The notes below the pieces were generated by a model. The model ran no database searches and had not been told where the DNA came from. It saw nothing but the letters and a program-made list of their open reading frames with translations. From Corynebacterium kefirresidentii (GTDB taxonomy: Bacteria; Actinomycetota; Actinomycetes; Mycobacteriales; Mycobacteriaceae), in NCBI GenBank assembly GCA_002154655.1, contig NGUZ01000011.1, positions 1 to 64,000 of the forward strand: DNA of 64,000 nt. The letters are read 5' to 3'. Positions 27,753 to 36,064 of the stretch are shown piece after piece. The stretch's first letter is position 1. Every line of letters begins with the position of its first letter. The translations under genes and the position numbers were made by a program.

Positions 27753-29063
27753 ATGCGTTCAGTTGATGACCAGTTGGCGCTAGTAACGGATGCGGCGAAC
27801 ACGCCGGAGCCGGTGCGCATCGGTATTTCCAACGCGCTGGGGTTGATGTGCGCCGAGGAGGTGCAAGCTAACCAGCCCCTGCCGGGCTTTCCACAGGCAG
27901 CCATCGACGGCTATGCGGTGCGCGCCGTTGATATCGGAGGCGAGCGCGGCCTGAGATTACGCCGACCCAAGGAGCAGGAGGAGCAGGCTGCGGAGGGGGA
28001 AGAAGAGAAGGCACCCCAGCAACCGGAGGTCGAGCGTTCCTTGCCCGTGGTGGGCGAGGTTCCGGCCGGCTCCAAGCAACCGTTGCGCCTGCAGCCCAAG
28101 CAAGCCGTGCGTGTGTATACGGGCGCGCCTTTGCCCACGCTTGCCGACGCCGTCCTGCCCCTCGAGTGGACCGACCGCGGCCGCAAGCGCGTCACCGCCC
28201 ATCGCCCGGTGCGCTCCGGTGACTTTGTTCGCCGGGTAGGCGACGATATCCAACCTGGCGATGTGGCTGTATCTTCCGGCACCGTTTTGGGGCCCGCCCA
28301 AATCGGCCTGCTGGCCGCGGTTGGCCGCTCTAAGGTATTGGTCTATCCGCGCCCGCGCATCACCATCATCTCCTTTGGCCGCGAACTGGTTGATTTGGAC
28401 CAAGAACCGGCACTGGGCCAAGTCTTTGACGTCAACTCTTATTCCCTCGCCGCCGCGGCCCGCGAGGCTGGGGCAGAGGTGCATCGCGTTGGCATCGCCG
28501 AGGGGGAGCCGCGCCGCATCCGCGAAGCGCTGGAAAAGCACATCGCTCGCAGCGAGGTCCTGGTCATCTCCGGTGCGGTTGGTGGAGCCGGTGCCGAGGC
28601 CATCCGTGAGATTCTTGATGACCTCGGTGATATCGATACCTCTCGTGTTGCCATGCATCCCGGCTCCGTCCAGGGGTTTGGTCTGGTGGGCGAGGAACGC
28701 ATTCCTACCTTCTTGCTGCCGTCTAATCCCGTATCCGCGCTCGTGGTCTTCGAGGTATATATCCGCCCGCTCATTCGTTTGGCACTGGGCAAACGCAATG
28801 CGCACCGCCGTGTGGTGCGTGCCCGCGCGCTGAACCACATCGATTCCCGCCCTGGCCGGCGCGGCTTCATCCGCGCTCGTTTGATGCGCGATGCGGAAAC
28901 CGCGGATTATCTGGTGGAAGGGCTGGGCGGTGCCGCGGGTGCCCCAGCGCACCTATTGGCCGGTCTTTCAGAGGCCAATGCCATGATTCGCGTGCCGGAA
29001 GAGGTAACGGAAATCCGCCCGGGCGATGTGGTCGATGTGTTGTTTTTGACCCAGCGTAGCTAA
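27753..29063 (+). CDS. glp: Gephyrin/MoeA-like cell division protein Glp
   Basis: A 436-aa MoeA-fold protein. The N-terminal part carries the MoeA hallmarks PGFPQAAIDGYAVR and the domain with RVYTGAPLP and GDFVRRVGDDIQPGD. The MoeA GGVSVGxxD catalytic motif is replaced by SGAVGGAGAEAI, and an acidic insertion (residues about 72-92) sits in the N-terminal domain. In C. glutamicum, Glp of this type was reported to bind FtsZ and the membrane receptor GlpR and to act in division, not only in cofactor synthesis. Synteny galU-glp-rimJ-glpR supports the same role. ATG at 27753. Confidence 0.85.
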   Translation: MRSVDDQLALVTDAANTPEPVRIGISNALGLMCAEEVQANQPLPGFPQAAIDGYAVRAVDIGGERGLRLRRPKEQEEQAAEGEEEKAPQQPEVERSLPVVGEVPAGSKQPLRLQPKQAVRVYTGAPLPTLADAVLPLEWTDRGRKRVTAHRPVRSGDFVRRVGDDIQPGDVAVSSGTVLGPAQIGLLAAVGRSKVLVYPRPRITIISFGRELVDLDQEPALGQVFDVNSYSLAAAAREAGAEVHRVGIAEGEPRRIREALEKHIARSEVLVISGAVGGAGAEAIREILDDLGDIDTSRVAMHPGSVQGFGLVGEERIPTFLLPSNPVSALVVFEVYIRPLIRLALGKRNAHRRVVRARALNHIDSRPGRRGFIRARLMRDAETADYLVEGLGGAAGAPAHLLAGLSEANAMIRVPEEVTEIRPGDVVDVLFLTQRS

Positions 29064-29773
29064 TGCTCGATCCCTTCGGTACTGCGGCGGATAGGTTCCG
29101 CCTTCCCGCTACCGGCCCCACGGATGACATGCATCCGGGATGGCCGGAATCTACTCCTTTTGTTAAGCTTCCCGCTTCTACTGTCTTCCCCTCTGGGGCG
29201 CGGATGCGCCTGCGGCCGCTGCTGCGATCTGATGGGCATGAGTGGCGGCGCCAACGTATCGAAGATGAAAGCTTCCTCCGCTCAGTCGAGCCGACCCAAG
29301 CAGCACCTTGGGCGGCGGCGCATAGCCAGCAGGCGTGGTGGAATCACCTGATGTACCTGCGTACCGCCGCCCGTGAAGCACTGGTGGTCCCACTCGTCAT
29401 TGAAGTGGAGGGTCAATTCGTAGGCCAAATCACCTTGGGGAATATTCAGCATGGCAGCATTCGCGATTGCTGGATTGGTTACTGGGTTTATTCCGCGATC
29501 CACGGCGCCGGGGTGGCTACGGCTGCCACCGCCTTAGGCGTGGACCACGCCTTTGGACGGGTGGGCCTACACCGGGTGACCGCTACCTATCTAGAGAGCA
29601 ATCCTGCCTCTGGTCGCGTCTTAGCCGCCAATGGCTTTCGACACGAGGGATACTTGCGTCGCAATCTGCATATAGACGGTGCCTGGCAGGACCACCATTA
29701 CGTGGCTTTAGTCAAAGAAGACTATGCCTCCACGGCTGTCGAGCGCCTGCGCCAGGCTGGCCGGTTGGCGTGA
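29063..29773 (+). CDS. rimJ: RimJ/RimL-like GNAT acetyltransferase
   Basis: A 236-aa GNAT-family N-acetyltransferase. The first 45 residues are variable; the fold starts around MRLRPLLRSDGHEWRR. The acetyl-CoA site is in IGYWVYSAIHGAGVATAATA, followed by HRVTATYLESNPASGRVLAANGF, typical of RimJ/RimL-type proteins that acetylate ribosomal protein N-termini. The ATG overlaps the glp stop by one base (TAATG), so the pair is translationally coupled. The true substrate is unknown. Confidence 0.88.
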   Translation: MLDPFGTAADRFRLPATGPTDDMHPGWPESTPFVKLPASTVFPSGARMRLRPLLRSDGHEWRRQRIEDESFLRSVEPTQAAPWAAAHSQQAWWNHLMYLRTAAREALVVPLVIEVEGQFVGQITLGNIQHGSIRDCWIGYWVYSAIHGAGVATAATALGVDHAFGRVGLHRVTATYLESNPASGRVLAANGFRHEGYLRRNLHIDGAWQDHHYVALVKEDYASTAVERLRQAGRLA

Positions 29774-29916
29774 AATAGCTCCACAGTTGCTGGGATATCG
29801 ACCTCAATTTTCACAGAAGTCACAACATTGTAATTTGTGGGAATTTGGGGTGCTATGGTGCGGTTTCACCGTTTAGAGTGGAGTAATCATCTGTATTCAA
29901 GGGGAAGGTCCTTTTC

Positions 29917-31314
29917 GTGTCGACAGCTGTGCCGGTTATCGCGATCATCGTGGTGTGGCTCTTCGTCCTCGCACCATGGATTCTGGGCAGGAATAACCGC
30001 CCAATGAGCCATACTGGTGAGGCCTTTGAAGATACTCGCGTCCTTTTTGAAGGAGATTCTGGCAAAGTCCCTGGCCGCCGGCGTCCACGCCTGCGTGCCG
30101 ATGATGTGCACCGCCGCGAGGACCAGGACGAGGCGGACTATGAAGTAGTAGAGGCCGCAGACACCCGCGTGGATGAACCGGATGCCGAGGCTACTAAGCC
30201 CTCTTCGCGCTCCGTGACTATTGCCGGTGCTGCCCGCCGCGCTAAGTCCCAACCTTTCGGTACCGGCAGCCGTGCGTTTTCTGCGGCGTCTTCCTCCGCA
30301 GCTGGTGAGGACACTCAGCCAGAAGCAGAAACTATCGACGGCGAACTGGTCGAGGAAGCGACTGTAGAAGGCGACGATCCTGCAGTTGAGCCCCAAGCAG
30401 TCGCGGTCCCAGCCTCCCAGCACGCTGATACGGCGGAAGTGGGTGACGACACCGAATTCGATGATGCCGATGACGTACTTCTTGAGGACGAGGAAGACGC
30501 CGCAGACCAGGCCGCAAAAGATGACTCTACCGATATTGCTGCCGCCGAGGCAGAGGTCTTTAGCGCTCCCGCGGTCTCTACCGTGGCGAGTGATGCCTAT
30601 GACTACGACGAGACTTATACCTCGCCGGTGGACCTTATGTACCCCGGTGCCGTAGATAAGGCCGAGGTCGCTGAGAAGGATTCTGCCGATTCGGAAGGCG
30701 CGGCTAACGCTGAGCCGGTATCCGTGGACAAGGCAGAGGCCGAGGACTCTGGGGAACTCATGGAAACCGCTGCAGCAGACGACGCCGGTATGGATACCAA
30801 CCTGTCCGAGGATGAGGTGGAATTCGCGCAGCGTCGCATGGGCCGTGGCGGCTGGGATCCGGTAGCAGAAAAGGAAAAGTCTGTTACTCGTTACCAGCGC
30901 CGTCAGCGCACCCTGCTGGGCCTAGCCGTGGCCGTGGTACTCACGGTGGCACTGGGGATCGTGGCCGGCGGCTGGACCTGGTGGTTGGCTGCGGTGGCCG
31001 GTGTGCTCACAGTTGTCTATCTGATGGCTCTTCGCGCTCAGGTTCGTCAGGAACGAGCCCTGATGCGCCGCCGTGTGCGCCACTTGCGCCGCGCCCGTCT
31101 GGGCGTGCGCAACGCCGAGGATGAAGCTTTGAAGATTCCGCGCAACTTGCGCCGCCCAGGCGCTGTGATCGTGGAGATCGATGACGAAAGCCCTGACTTT
31201 GTGCACCTTCCGCTGCGCTATAACGATGGGGAAGACGGCGATTTTGATGGCCCTCACGCCGGGCCCGACGGCTATAGCCGGCGCGATGACCTAGCAGCCC
31301 GTCGCGCTGGATAG
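29917..31314 (+). CDS. glpR: Membrane receptor of Glp, GlpR
   Basis: A 465-aa protein with a membrane segment at the N-terminus (AIIVVWLFVLAPWIL), a long acidic, low-complexity cytosolic region (Glu/Asp/Ala-rich, residues about 40-310), then two close hydrophobic helices at about 325-365 (LLGLAVAVVLTVALGIVAG and WWLAAVAGVLTVVYLMAL). A basic stretch, RRVRHLRRARLG, follows. This matches the receptor GlpR of the Glp cell-division system in C. glutamicum as I recall it. GTG at 29917 has an AAGGGGAAGG site. It follows rimJ by 143 bases containing an AT-rich patch. Confidence 0.8.
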   Translation: MSTAVPVIAIIVVWLFVLAPWILGRNNRPMSHTGEAFEDTRVLFEGDSGKVPGRRRPRLRADDVHRREDQDEADYEVVEAADTRVDEPDAEATKPSSRSVTIAGAARRAKSQPFGTGSRAFSAASSSAAGEDTQPEAETIDGELVEEATVEGDDPAVEPQAVAVPASQHADTAEVGDDTEFDDADDVLLEDEEDAADQAAKDDSTDIAAAEAEVFSAPAVSTVASDAYDYDETYTSPVDLMYPGAVDKAEVAEKDSADSEGAANAEPVSVDKAEAEDSGELMETAAADDAGMDTNLSEDEVEFAQRRMGRGGWDPVAEKEKSVTRYQRRQRTLLGLAVAVVLTVALGIVAGGWTWWLAAVAGVLTVVYLMALRAQVRQERALMRRRVRHLRRARLGVRNAEDEALKIPRNLRRPGAVIVEIDDESPDFVHLPLRYNDGEDGDFDGPHAGPDGYSRRDDLAARRAG

Positions 31315-31328
31315 GAACTGGTGCCGGC

Positions 31329-32045
31329 TTAGCAGGCCGCGTTCCGGAGTTCAGTGGAAGGCGCCGACCGCGGGTTTGTGAGCGCGTTGTATTCCTGTGC
31401 TAGGCCATAATGTGGCACACCGCTGTCGTGCCATACCCCGGAGGTTCCGCGGCGGTGAGAGCCGATGAGATGGGTATCAATCATGCCGATCGCCTCCATG
31501 AGTGCGAAACAAGTGACGGGGCCAACAAAGCGGAAGCCCTTCTTCTTGAGCTCGCGTGACATCAACTTGGATTCGTAGCTCTTTTTCGGAATATCTTCCA
31601 TTGCGGTGGGGTAGAGATTCTCCGGCGGTTGGAAGGACCAGATGAACTCCGCCAGCCCGCCCTCTTCACGTAGGGCGATGGTGGCTTTGGCATTAGTGAT
31701 GGCGGCGCGGATTTTGGTCTCGTTGCGAATAATGGAGGCGTCGCCAAGCAATCGCTCAACATCCGCTTCGGTAAAATGAGCGACTTTTTCAGGATCGAAG
31801 TCGCAAAAGGCCGCGCGGAAGGCCTCGCGCTTTTTCAAAACCACCGCCCAGGAAAGCCCGGACTGGAAAGACTCGAGGCTCAAACGCTCATAAAGAGCTG
31901 CTTCATCAAAAATAGGCAGGCCCCATTCGGTGTCGTAATACTCCTTCAACATCGGCGAGGACATTGCCCAAGGCGGGCGGCCAAGTCCATCATCGTCATA
32001 GACTAAGGCGGTGCGCTCTTCGGACTGCGTAGCTGGTTTGCTCAT
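31329..32045 (-). CDS. tag: DNA-3-methyladenine glycosylase I family protein
   Basis: Removes 3-methyladenine from DNA. The 238-aa protein fits the Tag family: GRPPWAMSSPMLKEYYDTEWG near the start and LSLESFQSGLSW containing the catalytic Glu. In E. coli Tag, a zinc snap uses an N-terminal Cys and His and a C-terminal His and Cys. Here the expected Cys is Pro (RPPW), the His of the YHDxEWG pattern is Tyr, and the final Cys of HxxxC is Ser (HLIGS). Zinc is therefore unlikely. The ATG at 32045 has a perfect AAAGGAG site. Convergent with glpR, 14 bases apart. Confidence 0.85.
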   Translation of the reverse strand: MSKPATQSEERTALVYDDDGLGRPPWAMSSPMLKEYYDTEWGLPIFDEAALYERLSLESFQSGLSWAVVLKKREAFRAAFCDFDPEKVAHFTEADVERLLGDASIIRNETKIRAAITNAKATIALREEGGLAEFIWSFQPPENLYPTAMEDIPKKSYESKLMSRELKKKGFRFVGPVTCFALMEAIGMIDTHLIGSHRRGTSGVWHDSGVPHYGLAQEYNALTNPRSAPSTELRNAAC

Positions 32046-32199
32046 GGTGTTCTCCTTTAATCTTTCTGCGTGGTTACCATTGAAACAGTCCGCGTCACTA
32101 TATGCCGTTCCTTCCCCGGCAAAGGGCGAAATCCCCAGCAGTATGGGCGTAGGCCATTGCCTTCGCATCGGGTGAGGGGTTCAGGGTAATCTGTTCAGC

Positions 32200-32613
32200 A
32201 TGAATAGACCTGCCGTACGCGATGCCGCTTTGCTTATTTTTCGAGCGGTCCTCGGATTAATCTTTATCGCACACGGCGTGGATAAGATGTTTATGACCGG
32301 CATGGACGAAACCGTGGGGCAATTTTCCGCCCTTGGGGTGCCGCAGCCACAACTTTCCGGCTATATCGCCGCCATCGGGGAGATGGTTGGAGGCGCCTTC
32401 CTCGTCGTCGGTTTGCTCACCACCTTTGTGGCCGGCGCGCTCGCCCTGCTGATGGGGTGCGCACTGTACTTTGTGCATTTGGGACATGGTCTTTTTGCTG
32501 CCGAAGGCGGAATCGAATACCCACTGGTATTGCTGATGTCCTTATTGATGATCGTGATTTTTGGCTCCGGTCGAGCCAGCATGGACGGGGTGCTCAGCAA
32601 TGTTGACGCATAG
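32200..32613 (+). CDS. DoxX-family membrane protein
   Basis: A 137-aa protein with four hydrophobic helices in the DoxX arrangement: ALLIFRAVLGLIFIAHGVDKMF, a Gly-rich second helix with EMVGGAFLVVG, and the loop FVHLGHGLFAAEGGIEYPL. DoxX-like proteins have been linked to thiosulfate oxidation or redox stress; function here is unknown. The stop codon overlaps the start of the next gene (32600), indicating coupling. Confidence 0.85.
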   Translation: MNRPAVRDAALLIFRAVLGLIFIAHGVDKMFMTGMDETVGQFSALGVPQPQLSGYIAAIGEMVGGAFLVVGLLTTFVAGALALLMGCALYFVHLGHGLFAAEGGIEYPLVLLMSLLMIVIFGSGRASMDGVLSNVDA

Positions 32614-33301
32614 CCAAGTCCAAGCGGCGATTTCTGCGCAGCTGGACGGTGAGCACTCAGATCTGGCAGAGGACGTAATCGATACACACTTGGAAAGCTG
32701 CGCCGAATGCCGCGCCTTTCGCGATAAGGCGGCCGCGCTTTCGCGATCATTGCGTTTTGTGGAGCCTGCGGAATCCGGTATGGCGCCGCCAACGGATCTC
32801 TCCGAGGTCATCTTGGCCGGCGTGGAGCCGGAATGGCGGCGCACCTCGAGCGCTCGCCAAGCTAACCTGACGGTTGCGCGTGCCGCCATGGTGCTCATGG
32901 GCGCCATCTTTGTGCTCTGGGCAGTGGTGCTCATCGTCCATTCCTCCGGGCTCGTACCGTTGGGTGAGGAAGGAAACGTTCTAGATCCCACGGCGGATCC
33001 GGAACGAGCCAACCTGCTGATGGAAGGCGCAGCCGTACGCTTTGGCATGGCCTGTGGCCTATTTTTTAGTGCCTGGCGGCCCGCAGCGCTTACCGGCCTG
33101 CTCCCGGTCTCGGCCACGATGTTTGCTTTCCTCTTCGGGTTCGGCATGCGCGATATTGCGCTGGGCACCGTAACCATGGAACAGGTATATTTACTTATCG
33201 CTACCGCGCTGGCGACCTTCAGCTTGGCGTGGGCTTGGGCGGCAGAAAAGGGCTACTTGGTGCGCGCCTGGTGGAAGTCCCTCAACGCGCAACCTCAATA
33301 A
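32600..33301 (+). CDS. Anti-sigma-like zinc-finger membrane protein
   Basis: A 233-aa protein with an N-terminal zinc-finger of the zf-HC2 type: DTHLESCAECRAF supplies H-x3-C-x2-C, the ZAS motif of anti-sigma factors. Then come a first membrane helix (VLMGAIFVLWAVVLIV) and several further hydrophobic stretches to residue 215. The start ATG at 32600 overlaps doxX by 14 bases and gives MLTHSQVQAAISAQLDGE, typical of the fold. The multi-helix membrane part is not typical of simple anti-sigma proteins. No cognate sigma gene is adjacent. Confidence 0.75.
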   Translation: MLTHSQVQAAISAQLDGEHSDLAEDVIDTHLESCAECRAFRDKAAALSRSLRFVEPAESGMAPPTDLSEVILAGVEPEWRRTSSARQANLTVARAAMVLMGAIFVLWAVVLIVHSSGLVPLGEEGNVLDPTADPERANLLMEGAAVRFGMACGLFFSAWRPAALTGLLPVSATMFAFLFGFGMRDIALGTVTMEQVYLLIATALATFSLAWAWAAEKGYLVRAWWKSLNAQPQ

Positions 33302-33318
33302 GCCCCGCTTTCGTGCGG

Positions 33319-34938
33319 CTAGGTCCAGCTAGGCAGCCACATCATGGAGTGGTACCAAGAATCTGGAATCTTGTAGCCGTACAAAATGGGAGAGAAATAG
33401 AAGAACATCGCCACTACCAGGGCTAGGTAGAACACGGCGGCGATTGTTCCCCAGCGTACAGGGCCGCCTGCCAAACTCTTGAGCCATCCCCACTGCACTG
33501 GCCTGCCATGGCCGATGAGCTGGCCGAGTGCTAAGGCAATGAGCACGATGACAAAGGGGATAAACGCAGTGGCATAAAAGAAGTACATCTGGCGGTCAAA
33601 GGCTGCAAGCCAGGGCAAGAAACCTGCCCCAAAGCCCACCAAGGGGATGAGGAAGCTGCGATTGCGACGAATGATAAGTGACCACAGTCCCCACAGGACG
33701 GCCGGGATGACCAGCCACCAGATAGCCGGCGTGCCAAAAAGGTAGAGCATCTTGCGGCACTCGTTGCTGCCATCACCGCATTGCAGGTCGGTGGAGGAGT
33801 AGTACAAGATGGGGCGGGCGGCTACCAGCCACGCCCAAGGCTTAGAATCCCACGGGTGGTGGTGGCCACCGGAGGAAGTCAGGCTGGCGTGGAATTCTAG
33901 GACAGAGGAATGGTAGTAGAACCAGCCTGCCAGGGATTCAGGCAGGTGCATCAGCCACGATCCATCCTCGATCGTTCCATCTACTTTGGCGTGGCGGTAC
34001 ACGGCGGTTTCGGAGGAAAACCACGCTCGCCAGGTCCAGGCGTAGAGCAGCACCGGCACCAGTACGAGGGAGGCTAGGGCAGCAGGAGTATCGCGCACGA
34101 GGGTGCCCACTATGTAGCGGCGTACGCCATAGCGCTTGCGCAGGGCAAGATCGCTAAAGACGGACATGAGGCCAAAGAACATGATGAAGTACAGGCCGGA
34201 CCACTTCACCCCCAGGGAAAGGCCAAGACAGACGCCCGCGAGGAGTCGCCACCAGCGGAATCCAAAGCGTGGTCCGAAGGCGGAGGAGCCCAAACGATTT
34301 TTAAGGAAAGCGCTGTGGAGGCGCTCGCGCATCTGATTATGATCGCGAGCAAGTGCCCAGGCGGCCGAGACAACAAAGAAGACCTGGAAAATGTCCAACA
34401 TGCCGAACTTGGAAGAGACCAAAAGCACACCATCAAAGACGGCGATGAGGCCAGCCAGGGTTGCTACCTGCCAGGATAAAGAGACGCGGCGGGCCAGGGA
34501 CATCGTCAAGAGCACGGTGGCTGCGCCGAAGAGGGCAGTCATAAAACGCCAGCCCAGTGGGGAATAGCCAGCGACCCATTCGGACAGCGCCACAATCTGC
34601 TTGCCCAGCGGTGGGTGAACCACCAGGCCATAACCGGGGTTGGATTCTATACCTCCGATGAAGAGGTTATCCCAGCTTCGCACCATGTCCCAGGCTTGCG
34701 GAACGTAGTGCTTTTCATCAAAGACAGGAGTGCCCTTTGATACGGGCGCGGTCAATCCGGCAAAGCGGGTAATGAGCGCGAGTACGCCAACGACGCTAGT
34801 GCTTATCCAGTCAGCCTTGCCCCACTGATAAGTGCGGGGCGCTGGCGGGGCCACAGTGTCGTGCGTGGTGCGCGATGGGGCAGCGGTAGCAATAGTCACT
34901 TGGTTGAGTCTAGGCGACAAGGCACCGCGCCCGCGCAT
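33319..34938 (-). CDS. pmt: Protein O-mannosyltransferase
   Basis: Transfers mannose from a polyprenyl donor to Ser/Thr of exported proteins at the membrane. The sequence shows the PMT family motifs: GTPVFDEKHYVPQAWDMV in the first loop with the catalytic Asp-Glu, GIESNPGYGLVVHPPLGK, and many membrane segments, about 11, over 539 aa. The ATG at 34938 gives an N-terminal Arg-rich extension; a GTG at 34899 is an alternative. Divergent from rsmI, with 24 bases between the starts if the first is used, a pairing seen in other corynebacteria and mycobacteria. Confidence 0.93.
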   Translation of the reverse strand: MRGRGALSPRLNQVTIATAAPSRTTHDTVAPPAPRTYQWGKADWISTSVVGVLALITRFAGLTAPVSKGTPVFDEKHYVPQAWDMVRSWDNLFIGGIESNPGYGLVVHPPLGKQIVALSEWVAGYSPLGWRFMTALFGAATVLLTMSLARRVSLSWQVATLAGLIAVFDGVLLVSSKFGMLDIFQVFFVVSAAWALARDHNQMRERLHSAFLKNRLGSSAFGPRFGFRWWRLLAGVCLGLSLGVKWSGLYFIMFFGLMSVFSDLALRKRYGVRRYIVGTLVRDTPAALASLVLVPVLLYAWTWRAWFSSETAVYRHAKVDGTIEDGSWLMHLPESLAGWFYYHSSVLEFHASLTSSGGHHHPWDSKPWAWLVAARPILYYSSTDLQCGDGSNECRKMLYLFGTPAIWWLVIPAVLWGLWSLIIRRNRSFLIPLVGFGAGFLPWLAAFDRQMYFFYATAFIPFVIVLIALALGQLIGHGRPVQWGWLKSLAGGPVRWGTIAAVFYLALVVAMFFYFSPILYGYKIPDSWYHSMMWLPSWT

Positions 34939-34962
34939 TAGAGAGTATGGAATGCTAGAGAT

Positions 34963-35817
34963 ATGTCTGTTTCAGGTCTGGATCCACTACCGCGCGGGGT
35001 CATCCTCGCCGCCACGCCGCTGGGAAACGTGGGAGATGCCTCCGCGCGTTTAATGCATGCCTTGCAGCATGCGGACGTCATTGCGGCCGAGGATACGCGG
35101 CGCGTGCGGAACTTGGCGCAAGCTTTGGGCATCGAGATTTCCGGGCGGGTGGTGTCCAATTTTGATCACAATGAAAAGGACCGAGCCCAGCAGCTTATCG
35201 ACGCCGCCGCGGCCGGCACCGTCCTCGTCGTTACGGATGCCGGCATGCCCATCATTTCTGATCCAGGACTGTCTATTGTGGCTGCAGCAGCTGACCGGGA
35301 TATTCCCGTGACTTGTTTTCCTGGCCCTTCTGCCGTGCCGACGGCCCTAGCACTGTCTGGCCTAGGCGTGGGTCACTTCCTCTTCGACGCCTTTCCCCCT
35401 CGCAAACCCGGCCCCCGCAAGGCCTGGTTGGAGTCACTGCGCAACGAAAAGCGCGCCATCGTCTTTTTCGAATCCCCACACCGGGTAGCCGAAACTCTAG
35501 CCGAGGCCGCGGATATCCTCGGCGCCGAGCGTCCAGCAGCGGTGTGCAGGGAGCTTACTAAAACCTATGAGGAAGTCCGGCGCGGCAGTTTGGGAGAGCT
35601 AGCCGAGTGGGCGGCCGAAGGGGCACGGGGAGAAATCACTGTGGTGATCGAGGGCGGAACCGCCGCGGCCGCTACCGCCGCAGATTTGGTTCCCCAGGCG
35701 ATGGAATTGGCGGCGGCGGGGATGCGGCTAAAGGACGCTTGTAAGCAGGTAGCGAAAGGCACTGAGGTTTCGAACCGCGAGCTTTATGACGCCGCTTTAG
35801 CAGCTCGCAAAGACTAG
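34963..35817 (+). CDS. rsmI: 16S rRNA (cytidine-2'-O) methyltransferase RsmI
   Basis: Methylates C1402 of 16S rRNA. The 284-aa sequence begins near GVILAATPLGNVGDASAR, then DVIAAEDTRR, DAGMPIISDPGL and GPSAVPTALALSGL, the tetrapyrrole-methylase fold motifs. A C-terminal helical domain completes it. The start ATG at 34963 lacks a strong ribosome site and lies about 10 bases after a possible −10 element, so a leaderless message is possible. Divergent from pmt. Confidence 0.96.
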   Translation: MSVSGLDPLPRGVILAATPLGNVGDASARLMHALQHADVIAAEDTRRVRNLAQALGIEISGRVVSNFDHNEKDRAQQLIDAAAAGTVLVVTDAGMPIISDPGLSIVAAAADRDIPVTCFPGPSAVPTALALSGLGVGHFLFDAFPPRKPGPRKAWLESLRNEKRAIVFFESPHRVAETLAEAADILGAERPAAVCRELTKTYEEVRRGSLGELAEWAAEGARGEITVVIEGGTAAAATAADLVPQAMELAAAGMRLKDACKQVAKGTEVSNRELYDAALAARKD

Positions 35818-35884
35818 CCCCCATCGACGTGCTGATTAAGTCACAACTTTTGGTACCCGTAGATGGCTTCACTAAAGCAAACTT

Positions 35885-35901
35885 TGTAACTGAATTGTTA
35901 T
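35885..35901 (+). promoter_or_regulatory. Tandem TGTAAC/TGTTAT boxes upstream of betP
   Basis: TGTAAC (35885-35890) and TGTTAT (35896-35901) are direct repeats at 11-bp period, and the second overlaps a possible −10 element (TATAGT, 35900-35905). The layout matches the boxes before rpf2 (41999-42015). In C. glutamicum betP is a known MtrA target. Confidence 0.5.
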
Positions 35902-36064
35902 AGTGTTCGGGCGTGTGGGTAGCTTAAAGCGCTATTTACATGGGGAAATGAAGCGTAAAAACCGTTCAAATTAGCGTGGAAAATTCCTGGGAAATGGCGC
36001 TGAGCAGCGAAGTTTCTTCCCGCTTCGTTTGATAATTGAGTAGTTCCGCACCACTGTATAGTTC

